Both the position numbers and the translations under genes were made by a program. A stretch of DNA of 64,000 nt. Source: Microbotryomycetes sp. JL201. Lineage: Eukaryota; Basidiomycota; Microbotryomycetes. The notes under the pieces are model-generated. The model did not search any database and had not been told where the DNA came from. It saw only the letters and a program-made list of their open reading frames with translations. This document shows, piece by piece, positions 47,700-60,151 of the stretch (position 1 is its first letter; each line of letters starts with the position of its first letter). The stretch covers positions 1 to 64,000 of the forward strand of contig JAQYUZ010000016.1 of assembly GCA_033819885.1 (NCBI GenBank), in the 5' to 3' direction.

Positions 47700-48415
47700 T
47701 TTCTTATGTTTGCGAGGAAAGAAAGAGCTCGGTCGAGTGAAACTGCTGTGACGCAGCGGCTAGCGAATCGATCCGACTTTGAACGGTCGGACTCGGCGTC
47801 GGAAGCGAGCGCACGTGACCGTCTTATAAGTCTCAACTTGGGGCGGAACCGATGACGACTCATGCATTTGAAGCATCTATGGGGTAGACAGACGTCTCTT
47901 CGCTCAGCAAAGCACATCCGTGTCGCTGGACCGGCCGGCTGGCGGCGCGTCGGCCGCTGCTCTGATCTGTCGGGAGTTCATGGAATTTTGCGACGAGCTT
48001 GATGCTCAAAATCAGGATGTAGGGTGCAAAGAAGTACAATTCAATGCTCAAACGAGCCCACTGATGGAACCCATTCATCTTACAATTATCAGTCCCAAGC
48101 AGGTTTGCAGGTGACGCTACGTGGGTGCAGGCCCTGTCTCGAAACACAAGACAATTCATGACCCAATGTCGAATGAGCAAGCCATTCAAGGGCTCATGCT
48201 ATCGCCGCCCACGCTTTGATCGACGCTGCCGCCGCGCCCGCGCGCGGGGGACGGAATCTCCCACCAGCGAACGCTCCAAAAATGTACAGGTCGTTTCGAG
48301 CAGCACCCCTGCCAAACGAATCGCCTTGCAAGAAGCTGCGCGCGTCAACGTTTTGCTCGACTCGAAAACATTCGGTTGCGTGCTGCGGACGACAGTCTTT
48401 CTTTCGTGCTCTCAA
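47700..48415. other. divergent promoter region between AOX and the Zn2Cys6 gene
   Basis: 716 bp with a CACGTG at 47812-47817 and a TTATAA near 47824. A minus frame (47860-48189) includes a hydrophobic stretch (LYFFAPYILILSIKLVAKF) that could be a tiny membrane protein, but it shows no homology that I recognise and no codon structure beyond chance. Confidence 0.4.
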
Positions 48416-50108
48416 ATGGCCAAGACGCAGGGCGGAGCGAGCGGCAGCGCGCGCGCTGGCCGAACGATTGTTAGAATCAACAGCTTGCCTCGTGGCCTGA
48501 GCTGCCAGCCATGTCAGTCATTTGTGCATGACCGAACTTTGGCTGTTCGCTGACGTCGTTGCGCGAAATGGCTCAATACGTGCTGTCGACGGTTGCAGGC
48601 CGCGACAGACGAGTGAGATGTGATGCACAGAAACCTGCATGTGGTGCATGCCTCAGGAAAGCGAAATGGGACGGCAGGAACGTCGACGCGGAACATGGTT
48701 GCGTCTACGTTCAAGACTCGTCAACGCCGTTGGGACAGGCTCGGCGCGGCTCGAAGGCACGCACAGCATCATCAAAGCTAAAGCTACCTCGACGTGAGCT
48801 TGACTTTTGCAAACGATATGCCAGTGGTGCTCTGACTGGCGCGCAAACTGACCCGCTCACGGATCGCAGTGTCCGAGATCGATGACACCGCAGCCATTCC
48901 ACTATCGAAAGCGACAAATAGAAAACAACGGCAACTACCGGCTCACACGTCATTCAATGAACTTATTGTCGGCGTCGACCGGTTACCGACTTCCACCGTC
49001 CGCTCAGCAAGCGAAACCTCGAAAGCCTCTGTCGCAATGAACTCGAAAGGTCCTCTTCAGAAAGGTAGGCAGCATCGCGCTATATGCCATTTTCGTTCTA
49101 ATTGTTTGCCCTCAGGCCTTGCCTGCTTGTCTTGCAAGATTCGCAGAGTCAAATGCGACGGCTTGAAACCAAGCTGTTCTAGTTGTATTCGCAACGCGCG
49201 CTGGCAAGGCCGCGACCCAGAGACCGAGCACGGATGTATCTATGTTCCGTGTTCCGCCGTCAGTATTCCGTCGTATGCAAAGCGAAAAGCACACGCGACC
49301 CCGACCTTATCCGCGACATCCGCGCCGGCTTCCTCTTCAGGCGACAGCTCCGGTAAGCACCGGATGGGCCTGAAGTCTCGTGGATCCCAAGCTCACAGTT
49401 TAACCTGCAGCAGGACAATCATCATCTGAAGCACCCGCATCGCCAGAACTTTTAGCCGCCAGCCTGCCGCCGCTGCCGACAGACGATCTGCTTCAGATGT
49501 CGTCGGTCGCTGCACGCCCGTTCAAACATGCGCCTGAATCGCCCCGTTCGGTCCCGTCCTTGACATCATCGAACGAGACGGTCGCGTCACCGTTGCCTTC
49601 GCCGCTCATGTCGCCACACGGCACGCCTCATGTGTTCTTCGGACATGACCTGCTACCTGTCAGTTACCCTCCTGTTCCATATCCTCCGACAGACTTTTGG
49701 GATGGCGACGACTTCCAATTGCCCGGGCCAGCTTTCGACTTTTCGACCGTCAAGCAATTCAAGCGCGGAGCGAGCGATGGATACTTGTGGGAGAGTGACT
49801 CGACGAGTTTTGCGCCATCGAGCTCGGGTCTGAGTTTGAGCCTGTCTGGCATGAATTTGGTGGTGCCGGAGCACAGCGAAGACCCCGAGGAGGATGACTT
49901 GAGGTCAGGATCGGTTCAGGACGATGCTGCGCTGCGGAAACGACAACGGGTCACGTCGCCCATGCCTAGCTGCGCAGTGAACCAAGGCTTTGTGAGCTCT
50001 TTCAGTCTCGAAGGACAAAAGCACGACTCTGTGGAAGAGCAGGCCTGGAAGATCGAACTTGGAGGATGTTTGTCGGATGAGCTTACGGTTGGCTGGGGCT
50101 TGTCGTAA
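48416..50108 (+). CDS. transcription factor with two complete Zn(II)2Cys6 clusters
   Basis: Probable nuclear DNA-binding regulator. Residues about 27-69 form one binuclear cluster: SCQPC-RDRRVRC-DAQKPAC-GAC and a final Cys in EHGCVY. Residues about 163-205 form a second: ACLSC-KIRRVKC-DGLKPSC-SSC and a final Cys in EHGCIY. Both have the spacing C-x2-C-x6-C-x6-C-x2-C-x16-C and share W-x-GR and EHGC-x-Y, so one looks like a copy of the other. Splice phases hold throughout: T|GC within the fourth residue of the first CxxC, then gtgagc...gatcgcag, then gtaggc...ccctcag. A single reading frame therefore covers both. The remaining 350 residues are Ser and Pro-rich with an aromatic-acidic patch (FWDGDDFQLPGPAFDF) that may activate. 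No fungal-specific regulatory domain is seen. Target genes unknown. Confidence 0.82.
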
Positions 50109-50357
50109 GCCGACATCTGATATCCCTCGTCTGCTCAACACTTGTTCGGGCGGACGAATAGACACTCTTTTAGACGTACAAAAAAGTCCTGACACTGGGG
50201 TCGCAGCACCTGTTCGCTCCCCCTTCGGACATGGAATGTTGTATGCATTTGTTGTGAATATACAAACCTTCCGGGAAAATGCGCACATGCGCCCCACGAG
50301 ATTTCATTTTCGTTGTCGCACAGACGGCAGACGGTCCGCGTCTTGAGGGCACCGGCC

Positions 50358-51330
50358 ATGTCTTTCATGATGCGCCGCTCGCCGCTAGCTCCTTGCCTGA
50401 GAGCATTCTCGACGTCCAGAGCGCGATTGTCGTCGAACGGTGCAGGCGTGCCCGTCAAGAAGGATGGTCAATCAGGTCAGGACGTTGCTGTACGACCAGA
50501 AGGCAGCGTCGTGCAAGCCGGCGTCGTCAGTGGTGCACCTGGTACGTCTGTTCTGCTCGTATATCCGATCTTGTGAGCAAGGAAGGCAGTCGGTGCGGCG
50601 TAAGCACCGTGGCGACGGTGCCGGCAGCAGAGTGCTGGTCTCTGTACCTTCACTTGCGATCCTTGCGGTCGAATGATCTGTGCCGCTCCGATTCAAGGAT
50701 ATTGGCTGTTCGCTGACGTCCGATCTGGGGTACTGTGCCCGCGCGCGTGCTTAGATGAGGTGTTTCATCGACCGGTGCGCGTCTACCGCCCTTCACCGCC
50801 CTCGACACAGTCTGCCATGTCAACGAGTCATCACTGGCGCGTCGATTGGGACATTCTGCCCCAGTCTGGCAGATGGGAGAACCCGCTGATGGGCTGGGCT
50901 TCAAGGTGAGACGGCGGCAGCCATACTGAGCTGTACAGAGCATACGCGCGATGGGTCTCCCCCTTCTGTGAACACTACTGACAGTGGATCACTTATCCGT
51001 ATGCGCTTTGTCTGCCGTATACGTGCTCGGTGGTCGCGACAATCAATAGTGGCGACTACCTTCAAGGCACGAACCTCAAGTTTGATTCAAAGGAGGCTGC
51101 CATCCAGTTCTGCGAGAAGCAAGGCTACGAGTACTATGTGCAAGAGCCGCACGTTGCCAAATTCAAGCCAAAGAGCTATTCGACGTGAGTAGAATGTCGG
51201 CCGAAGACGCTCGAGAGCGGAGGGACCTTGCGGACGAGCTGACATGAACATGCGGGATTACGTGCGTTCTGTGCTATGCAGCAACTACAAGTACACACCA
51301 AAGCCGTTGCGTATCGTTCACACAAAGTAA
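50358..51330 (+). CDS. NDUFS4: complex I subunit NDUFS4 (18/21-kDa, NUYM type)
   Basis: Accessory subunit of the peripheral arm of mitochondrial NADH dehydrogenase, needed for stability of the N-module. The start MSFMMRRSPLAPCLRAFSTS is a mitochondrial presequence. After an intron of about 210 nt come DEVFHRPVRVYRPSPPSTQS, HHWRVDWDILPQSGRWENPL, MGWASS, YLQGTNLKFDSKEAAIQFC, EKQGYEYYVQEP and FKPKSYS, ending NYKYTPKPLRIVHTK. This is the complete canonical domain with its usual C-terminus. Three or four introns. It lies head to tail with the IVD gene, both mitochondrial, about 530 bp apart. Confidence 0.95.
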
Positions 51331-51863
51331 ACGGGTTTGTTACTTCCTACGCGAGCTGTAGCAATGATTGGATTGTCGTCGGATCTGTGAATGATTTGGT
51401 GCAATCTATGGTAGTGAGACAGCGCCGGTGCTGCAGTTCGCTGTTATTTGCACGGTTTCATCTCGAGCTTGGGCTCACGCCGCGAGATGCTTCCTGTGCT
51501 TCACAGTACCGAGCGGCGACGTGACTTGCGAGAGGATTCTGGATGTCTTTTCCATCCCATAATGAAAGCGGTTGTTTGTCAACTCGTACAAGAAGCGTTC
51601 GGCGTGATCTGACCTTGCCGATTGAGTGGCAAAGGCTCTGTGCAAGGACAACCGACATTTGAATCAGGTCTGCTCCGACGTTCCGATTATATTGATGTGG
51701 CGAGGTATGTATTGCTTCCTCGGACGGTGCGAAAAGTGTACATGGCGCCGGTCCGACGGATGGCCGCCGTTGCCGAGCGTTTTAAACTGCGCGGCAGCGG
51801 GGCCCTTCCTTGCCTTTGCCTTTCTTTCCCCTTGCATCCCCCTTTTCCCACGACGACGGAAAC
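51331..51863. other. intergenic between NDUFS4 and IVD, no gene seen
   Basis: 533 bp. The right end is pyrimidine-rich (CCTTTTCCCACG just before the IVD start), as in many basidiomycete promoters. The minus frame at 51458-51658 has no motif. Confidence 0.5.
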
Positions 51864-53862
51864 ATGCAATTTGCGACACGTTCACTTTTGCGGCAGACGG
51901 CGGGTGCGGCACGGCGTCGCAGCGCTGCTGCCGTGCAGACGGGTCCGAGCCGTCGCGCGTTCAGCGGCTACAGCGCAGACTTGGCAGGCTTGACGGACGA
52001 GCAGGCAGAGGTACGCACCCGCGATGCCAGCACGTGACATTCCAGCAACCGATCTGATCAACGCGCCCGTCTCACAGTTGCGCGAGAGCATCGCATCGTT
52101 CGCCGACAAGCAAGTGGCGCCGTTGGCCGAACAAACAGACAAGGACAATGCGTTCCCCATGCAGCTGTGGGAAAAATTCGGTGAAATGGGCTTGCTTGGC
52201 TTGACCGTCCCAGAAGAGTTCGGAGGTCTCGGCAAGGGTTACTTGGACCATGTGCTCGTAATGGAGGAGGCAAGTATTCCGCTACTTTCGCTCGATCTGT
52301 TGCTTTCTTCAGCGTTTTGACAATCCGCCTCGCCTCGACATTAGATTTCACGTGCATCTGGCTCGATCGCACTGTCGTACGGCGCACACTCCAACTTGTG
52401 CGTCAACCAGGTCAGTCCTTTCCCGGCGCCGCCAAGACGGCAATGCTTGCGTACGGCATCATTGACAGAGCTTGTCATCAGCTCAATCGATGGGGTACAA
52501 AGGCGCAAAAGGAAAAGTACCTGCCAGACCTCATCTCTGGCAAAAAGATTGGCTCGCTCGCAATGTCGGAGCCTGGTTCGGGTACGCTCTTCAATACCAT
52601 GCAGCGCTGCTCGCCTCTGTCGACTTATTTCGTGCTCTTCAGGCTCAGACGTTGTCAGCATGAAGCTCAAGGCTGATAAGAAAGAAGGCCGCTGGGTTCT
52701 CAACGGCAACAAATTCTGGTAAGAGGTTGCGTTCATGCCAGGGGCCATCTCCGCGATCTCATAGGATGAATCTGCAGGATCACCAATGGACCTGATGCAT
52801 CCACCTTGCTCGTCTACGCAAAAACCGAGCCGGAGAAGGGATCCAAGGGCATTACGACTTTCATGTGAGCTCAAATCGAAGAAATGGATATGCCAAGCTT
52901 GAACTTACCCTCCCGTACAAACAGCATTGAGAAGGGCTTCAAGGGTTTCTCGACACATCAAAAGCTCGACAAGTTTGGTATGCGCGGCAGCAATACGTGC
53001 GAGGTGTGTGAAGACTGTTATTGCTACGTTTCAGAGAGAGACCACCAACTAACGGCGATCGCCCAGCTCGTCTTTGAGGACTGCGAGGTACCGGAGGAGA
53101 ACGTCCTCGGCCCGTTGAACGGTGGCGCGAAAGTACTCATGTCTGGTCTTGACCTCGAGCGCTTGGTCTTGTCCGGTGGCCCGCTCGGCTTGATGCAAGC
53201 TGCATTCGATGTCAGTCGACTTTTGCGATGTTGTCGAGGACCTTTGACGAACTGACAATACTCCGTTTCGCAGCTCGCTGTGCCTTATGTGCACGATCGG
53301 CATCAATTCGGCGTCCCAGTCGGCACATTCCAACTCATGCAAGGCAAGATTGCAGACATGTACACAAAGTTGTCTGCGACAAGATCATACGTTTACTCTG
53401 TCGGTCGTGCATGTGACGCCGGCAAGGTTTCGCGTAGGGTGAGTTTCTTCTGAGGCTTCATGTGCCGATGAAAAGGAATTTGACGGGGAGATTTTTTTTT
53501 CTTCTCATGGTTGTAGGATTGCGCTGGCGCGATCCTGTATTCTTCCGACCGAGCTGTCGAAATGGGTCTCGAGGCTATGCAAATGCTCGGCGGCAACGGC
53601 TGTGAGTTGATTACGTTGACCATGTTACCGAGTGTCATTCTCACTTGAGTGCCATGTAGATATCAACGATTACCCTGCTGGTCGCATCATGAGGGACTCG
53701 CAGTTGTATCGCGTTGGCGCTGGTACTCAAGAGATCAGGAGGTCAGTTTCGTCACGTGTGCGCGCTTGGCGCTCGATCCAATTTGCTGATGAGAGACAAC
53801 GTCTTTGCAGGATGCTCATCGGTCGCGAGTTCAACGAGGACTTTGCCAAGGGCCGAGTGTAG
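51864..53862 (+). CDS. IVD: isovaleryl-CoA dehydrogenase, mitochondrial
   Basis: FAD enzyme of leucine breakdown that oxidises isovaleryl-CoA in the mitochondrial matrix and passes electrons to ETF. The start [20 protein letters not shown] is a presequence. Conserved blocks are [69 protein letters not shown] and LGMLQ-like wording later ([19 protein letters not shown]). The segment [21 protein letters not shown] holds the catalytic Glu position that distinguishes IVD from other acyl-CoA dehydrogenases. It ends [13 protein letters not shown]. About ten introns, one of which (52270-52344) begins GC. Confidence 0.95.
52270..52344 (+). other. GC-AG intron in IVD
   Basis: The donor is GAG then GCAAGT, the best possible GC donor; the acceptor is GACATTAG. 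Splicing joins VMEE to [13 protein letters not shown] exactly as in the protein family. The length is 75 nt. Confidence 0.88.
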
Positions 53863-54140
53863 ATCAAGTTTGTTGGGCACTGCATTTCATTCCATTTCAA
53901 ACATTGAACTACATCACATCCGTCGGTCAGGTCGCACATAGCGATCGAGGTCAAGAAGAACAGGCGAAAAGAGGGAAACGCGCTTCAACGACGAGAAACG
54001 ATGTGCGATGCTATCTTGTGTAGAGACCAGACATCTATAAACTCGAGATCTGAGAAGAAAACAATCCCCCATCCTGCTTGAACGTCCTCGTCAAGCCCTG
54101 TTCGCTGTTACTCGATGCTCTTGCGCGACCTTGGGCGCGA

Positions 54141-55459
54141 TCAGGCGAATGCGCTTGCCAGACCTTCTGGCAAGCCCTGAATGCCACCGGACCGTTCAAA
54201 CAGCTCGAGTTTGCCACTTTTGCAAACGAGAGCGGCCTTTGCATTGTCGCCGAGGCCCTTCATGGCTTGCGTCAAGTCATCGAGTAACGCACCGAGCTTC
54301 ATCAGAGCTGGTTGAGCCTTCTTTTCCTCGACACGCATCTCGCGCAGCTTGACGTCTTCGTATGAGCCAAAAGAGCCCTTGGAGTGACGTGACAGGTACA
54401 ACGAGGGAGTTTGGGAGAAGAACATTTGCTCCATGGCCGACAAACGATCAAACTTGGCCGTCTTTGACATGAGCGACAGCTCGACCAAGCTCGATTGCGG
54501 CACAAGACCACCCGCAGTGTGGATTGTAAGGCCCGAGGCGATGTCTTGCATCGGTGGCAAGTCGGCATTGTCGTTCTGAGGTGACAAAGTGCCTTGAGTA
54601 GAAGTAGAAAGTGATCGTTGCCGCGCTTCTGCAAGGCATGCATCGACAGGGAAGCGAACGAGCATCTTTTTGCCCAAAAAGCTCTGTCATTTGGCTCGCG
54701 GTTAGTGTTTGGCTCAACAAAATGATGAGTTCGCGGACTTGCCAGCTCGACAATGCGGTGGTGCGACCCGACTTCTTTATCTTCGGGGTAGCACGTCGGG
54801 TCACTGAGAGCCTCTTTTCTGAAAGCCTGCTCAATAGCAGCCTTGCTGCCCTCGTTGGTCGGCTCCCACCGAGTCATGAAAACAGTGTCGCCGATCCGGT
54901 CGACATCAATCCTGAAATCTTTTAGGTCTGCAGCGTGCTCAGGAGACGCCCAGTTGATGAGCCGTCTCAGATTGATCCTGTCGGTGACGACGTTGATGGA
55001 CTTGAAGTCGTAATTCGGCTCGATCGTCTTGATGGCGGCCACGAGCGGCGCTAGAGGCGCATCAGGGGCGTGTGCTGCATTCGCGTCGACGACGCTTGCT
55101 TTCGCGTCCTTGTCCTTTTCAGGGGACATGGGCAGCTCTGGGTTTGCCCAGATTGGCGGTGAGCCTGCATTCGCGCGAAACGACGTGTCAGCTCGCCGCC
55201 TCGAATTGCGGGGCAGCCGAGACCGAAATTGGCTGTATGCACGGAACCCAGAGGGCTGAGCGAACAAGAACGCATACTCACCAGGAACGAGAATGCTTGC
55301 AGGCGAGTCTTCGATCCAGTTGTAGCTCGAAACGGCCTTGAATCCGCCGAGAGCGATTGGATCGTCTCCCGGTGCGGCCCCACCTTTCGCCTCGAGTGTC
55401 TGGACGGCCTTGCCGAGGTTCTCGTCGAGTGGACGAGTGACTGTCTTTGTTCTCACCAT
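54141..55459 (-). CDS. conserved fungal protein of unknown function (often labelled geranylgeranyl pyrophosphate synthetase)
   Basis: The exons read MVRTKTVTRPLDENLGKAVQ, AVSSYNWIEDSPASILVPG, then SPPIWANPELPMSPEK, IEPNYDFKSINVVTDRINLR, FRIDVDRIGDTVFMTRWE, HHRIVEL-SFLGKKMLVRFPVD, LVELSLMSKTAKF and FFSQTPSLYLSRHSKG. I remember this order (SSYNW, VPG-x-PP-x-W, D-x-VTDRNNLRKL, HHRI, LVR-x-x-x-DA, SQTP) from a family present in most fungi. Databases often call it a prenyl synthase, yet it has none of the DDxxD motifs of prenyl synthases. A beta-rich fold with scattered acidic residues is plausible; activity unknown. The intron at 54684-54742 starts GC. The C-terminal 60 residues are a charged helix followed by GGIQGLPEGLASAFA. 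No signal peptide. Confidence 0.75.
54684..54742 (-). other. GC-AG intron in the conserved unknown gene
   Basis: Donor CTG then GCAAGT, acceptor AATGACAG. Only this choice links HHRIVEL to SFLGKKMLVRF in phase. The length is 59 nt. Confidence 0.8.
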
Positions 55460-55876
55460 ATCAAAGTGTGTTCGAGCCTAGTTCGATTGGGTGATGGAGT
55501 GCGAAGGAGAGACGGGGAATCTCCACCCCACATCGGTTCGTGTTCGCCTCGCCCAGTGCTCACGCGACCACGCCGCTTCTCGGTGATGACCCGATAATGC
55601 AGAACCTACTTGTGTCAGCTTTTCGGAAGGACGTCGTACTGGTCTCTCGCTACGAGAGCATGTCGCAGTTGCCAAGATAGGGGCTTGATCACTATCCGCG
55701 TCGAATTCAAATTCTGAAACTACAAGAAATCATCGATCGAGCAAGTGAAATGTTGATAGGAGAAGCAGCCTTTGACCTCTCGGTCAAACACTTTGATCCA
55801 AGTTGCAAGCAAAGAGCTAAAGTCTCCCCAAATTTTACAAGGTGTACAGGTGAGTGACGCCGGGACGAGCGATCAC

Positions 55877-57268
55877 TCAAGCCGACAACAAAGTCTCCTT
55901 GAATCCCTTGGATGCGCGAATGACCTCGGTCTTGTGGCCAGGAACCTTCTTGCCAGCCTTGGCCGCCTTCTCGGCGTTGTGGGCCTGTCGGATGGCGGTC
56001 TTGGCGTACGGGTTGAGGCGGAACAAGACGGCACGGTTGCGCAGAGGGTCTGTTGAGAGGGGGTATACAGGTCAGTGATTGTAATAGAGAGAACAAGCAC
56101 GAGCGGAACGCACTCTTCTTCTGCGTGAATGGTCGCTTGTGAACAGCTGATTGGGCCTCACGGACAACAGACTGGATCTCATCGGACTGGATGATGCGCG
56201 AGATGTCGGGGTTGGAAATCTTGGAGAGAGGAAGGCTGCAAGAATACCAAATTAGCTCTACGCTGCGCGGTGGGGGCTGACAGGCGTGCACTCACTTGTA
56301 GCCCTTCTTCAAGGCGGCGCCCTTCTCGTACGTGCCGTAAACCTCATCGAGAAGACCGAATGCGCCCTCAGTCCAGATAACGAAGCGGCCAAGGTGGCCA
56401 CCTGGGGCGAGCTGGAGCAAGTTCAACGAGCGAACGTTGCAGGTCTCAACACCAGGAATGTTGCGGAACGCCTTGACGATACCGTTGTCCTCGTTGTAAA
56501 CAACGAGAGGACCACGGCGCTGGCGGTGCCTGCGGCCACGGGTCTTGCCACGGCCGGCGCGGACCTTCTTCGAGGCGATGACCTTGGTGACATCGGCATG
56601 GGCTTGAAGGCCCTGAAGAGCAGCGACAGCAGCCTTGGTCTTCTTGACCGACTCGATCGAAGACGAGACGACCAACGGGATCTCGGAGACGGACTCGATG
56701 CGGTGGCCGCGGGCGAGAACGAGCGAAGGAACGGCAGTGGCGGCGACGGCAGAAACGGTAGCGAATCGCTTTTGGTTCTGGTTCACCTTGACGTGCCACT
56801 TGCGCCAGATCTTGGTAGGCGCGAACATGCGACCACCGCGGCACATGTTACCGAAGGCGGCCTGTTTGAAAATCGCGCGCGCGCGCGCGCAAGTCAGCTG
56901 CCTGTGCCTTGAGCCGAATTCTTTACGTCTCTCATGAGCTTACCTGTCCAGAGCGGTGCGTTCCACCACCACCGACACGGGGGATACGGGCGACGGCACG
57001 ACCGGTACCCCATGACTCTGCCGAGGTCTGGTGACCGGCGTTCTCGGCAACGGAGTAAGGCTGGCGACGGTTCTTGTTGACGCTCTTGTGGACCTGAGCG
57101 ACAACGTCGTTGCGGATCGGCGCCTTGAAGACGGCGGCTGCGCGCGACGAGCGTGAGCAAAACCAGAAAGCTCAGGCTGCGCAGAGACGATGTAGACGTA
57201 CGAAGGGGAAGAGTCGAAGTCGACTCGCCCTCAAGGCTGCGAACCTGAACGACGGGGCGGGATGCCAT
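55877..57268 (-). CDS. RPL4: 60S ribosomal protein L4 (uL4)
   Basis: Component of the large ribosomal subunit whose loop lines the exit tunnel. It starts [20 protein letters not shown], then [93 protein letters not shown] and [20 protein letters not shown]. It ends over two further introns with [18 protein letters not shown] and FKETLLSA. The C-terminal extension is shorter than in animals. Four introns of 58-85 nt; none holds a snoRNA, although vertebrate RPL4 introns host U16 and U18. A (CG)n run sits in the intron near 56875-56890. Divergent from PRMT3. Confidence 0.97.
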
Positions 57269-57721
57269 TGTTGACTGCAGAATGATAAGGATAGCGGTCA
57301 GCGCACGCTGTCCACAGGAAAACCGCCCCAACCGCCTCGTGCAAGTGACCGAGACACCCCGTCAGCCGCCAGCAAAGACTTGATGTACGTCAAAGATGGT
57401 CTGAGCTCGTTGTTGCAGCGCTGCCGGGTAGCAGTCGCTGTGCAGACGCCCTTTTGCAAAATTCGCCGAGGCGCCTGCACTGGACTGCTGCGCTTGAATC
57501 TGGCATCGAGGGGTGTCTCGAGAGCAGCTTGACGTGTTGATGGTTTGGTTGCGCGTGCTGGCCAACGTACAGGGTGGTGCCGGCTTGTCGAAAGGGGGAC
57601 GACCTGAAAACGGCGCCGGGCGGGCTGCCGCGACTGAGGGCGGTGGCGCGCTCAGGCCTCTCGCGCCCGCCTCGGCGCAGCTCTTCGCCCGAGCACGCAC
57701 TTTTTCGCCAGAAAGCGAGCC
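57269..57721. other. shared promoter region of RPL4 and PRMT3
   Basis: 453 bp between divergent starts, GC-rich on the PRMT3 side. The minus frames 57362-57941 that cross it overlap the PRMT3 exon and are shadows. No recognised motif. Confidence 0.5.
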
Positions 57722-59964
<2,243 letters not shown>

Positions 59965-60151
59965 AATGTTCGTATGATTCGTACTATCAAATTGCATTTC
60001 GGATCTCCCTTCGCAACCCGATTAGTGCTGAGACTCCTCAGCTCCATTCCTTCACCTTCCGGGTCAATCCGCCATGATCGGCCGCCAGTGAAACACCATT
60101 GCTTGACGAGGGTGATCAGTTGCTCCTTGTGTGTTCCCAGATATCCTGGTC

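Noticed and set aside
47860-48189. Minus-strand frame with a hydrophobic stretch between AOX and the Zn2Cys6 gene
   Set aside because: It has no family match, no sensible start context, and a length expected by chance in a 716-bp gap.
56868-56892. CGCGCGCG run in an RPL4 intron as a possible regulatory or Z-DNA element
   Set aside because: It is a short simple repeat next to a splice acceptor, with no other supporting feature.
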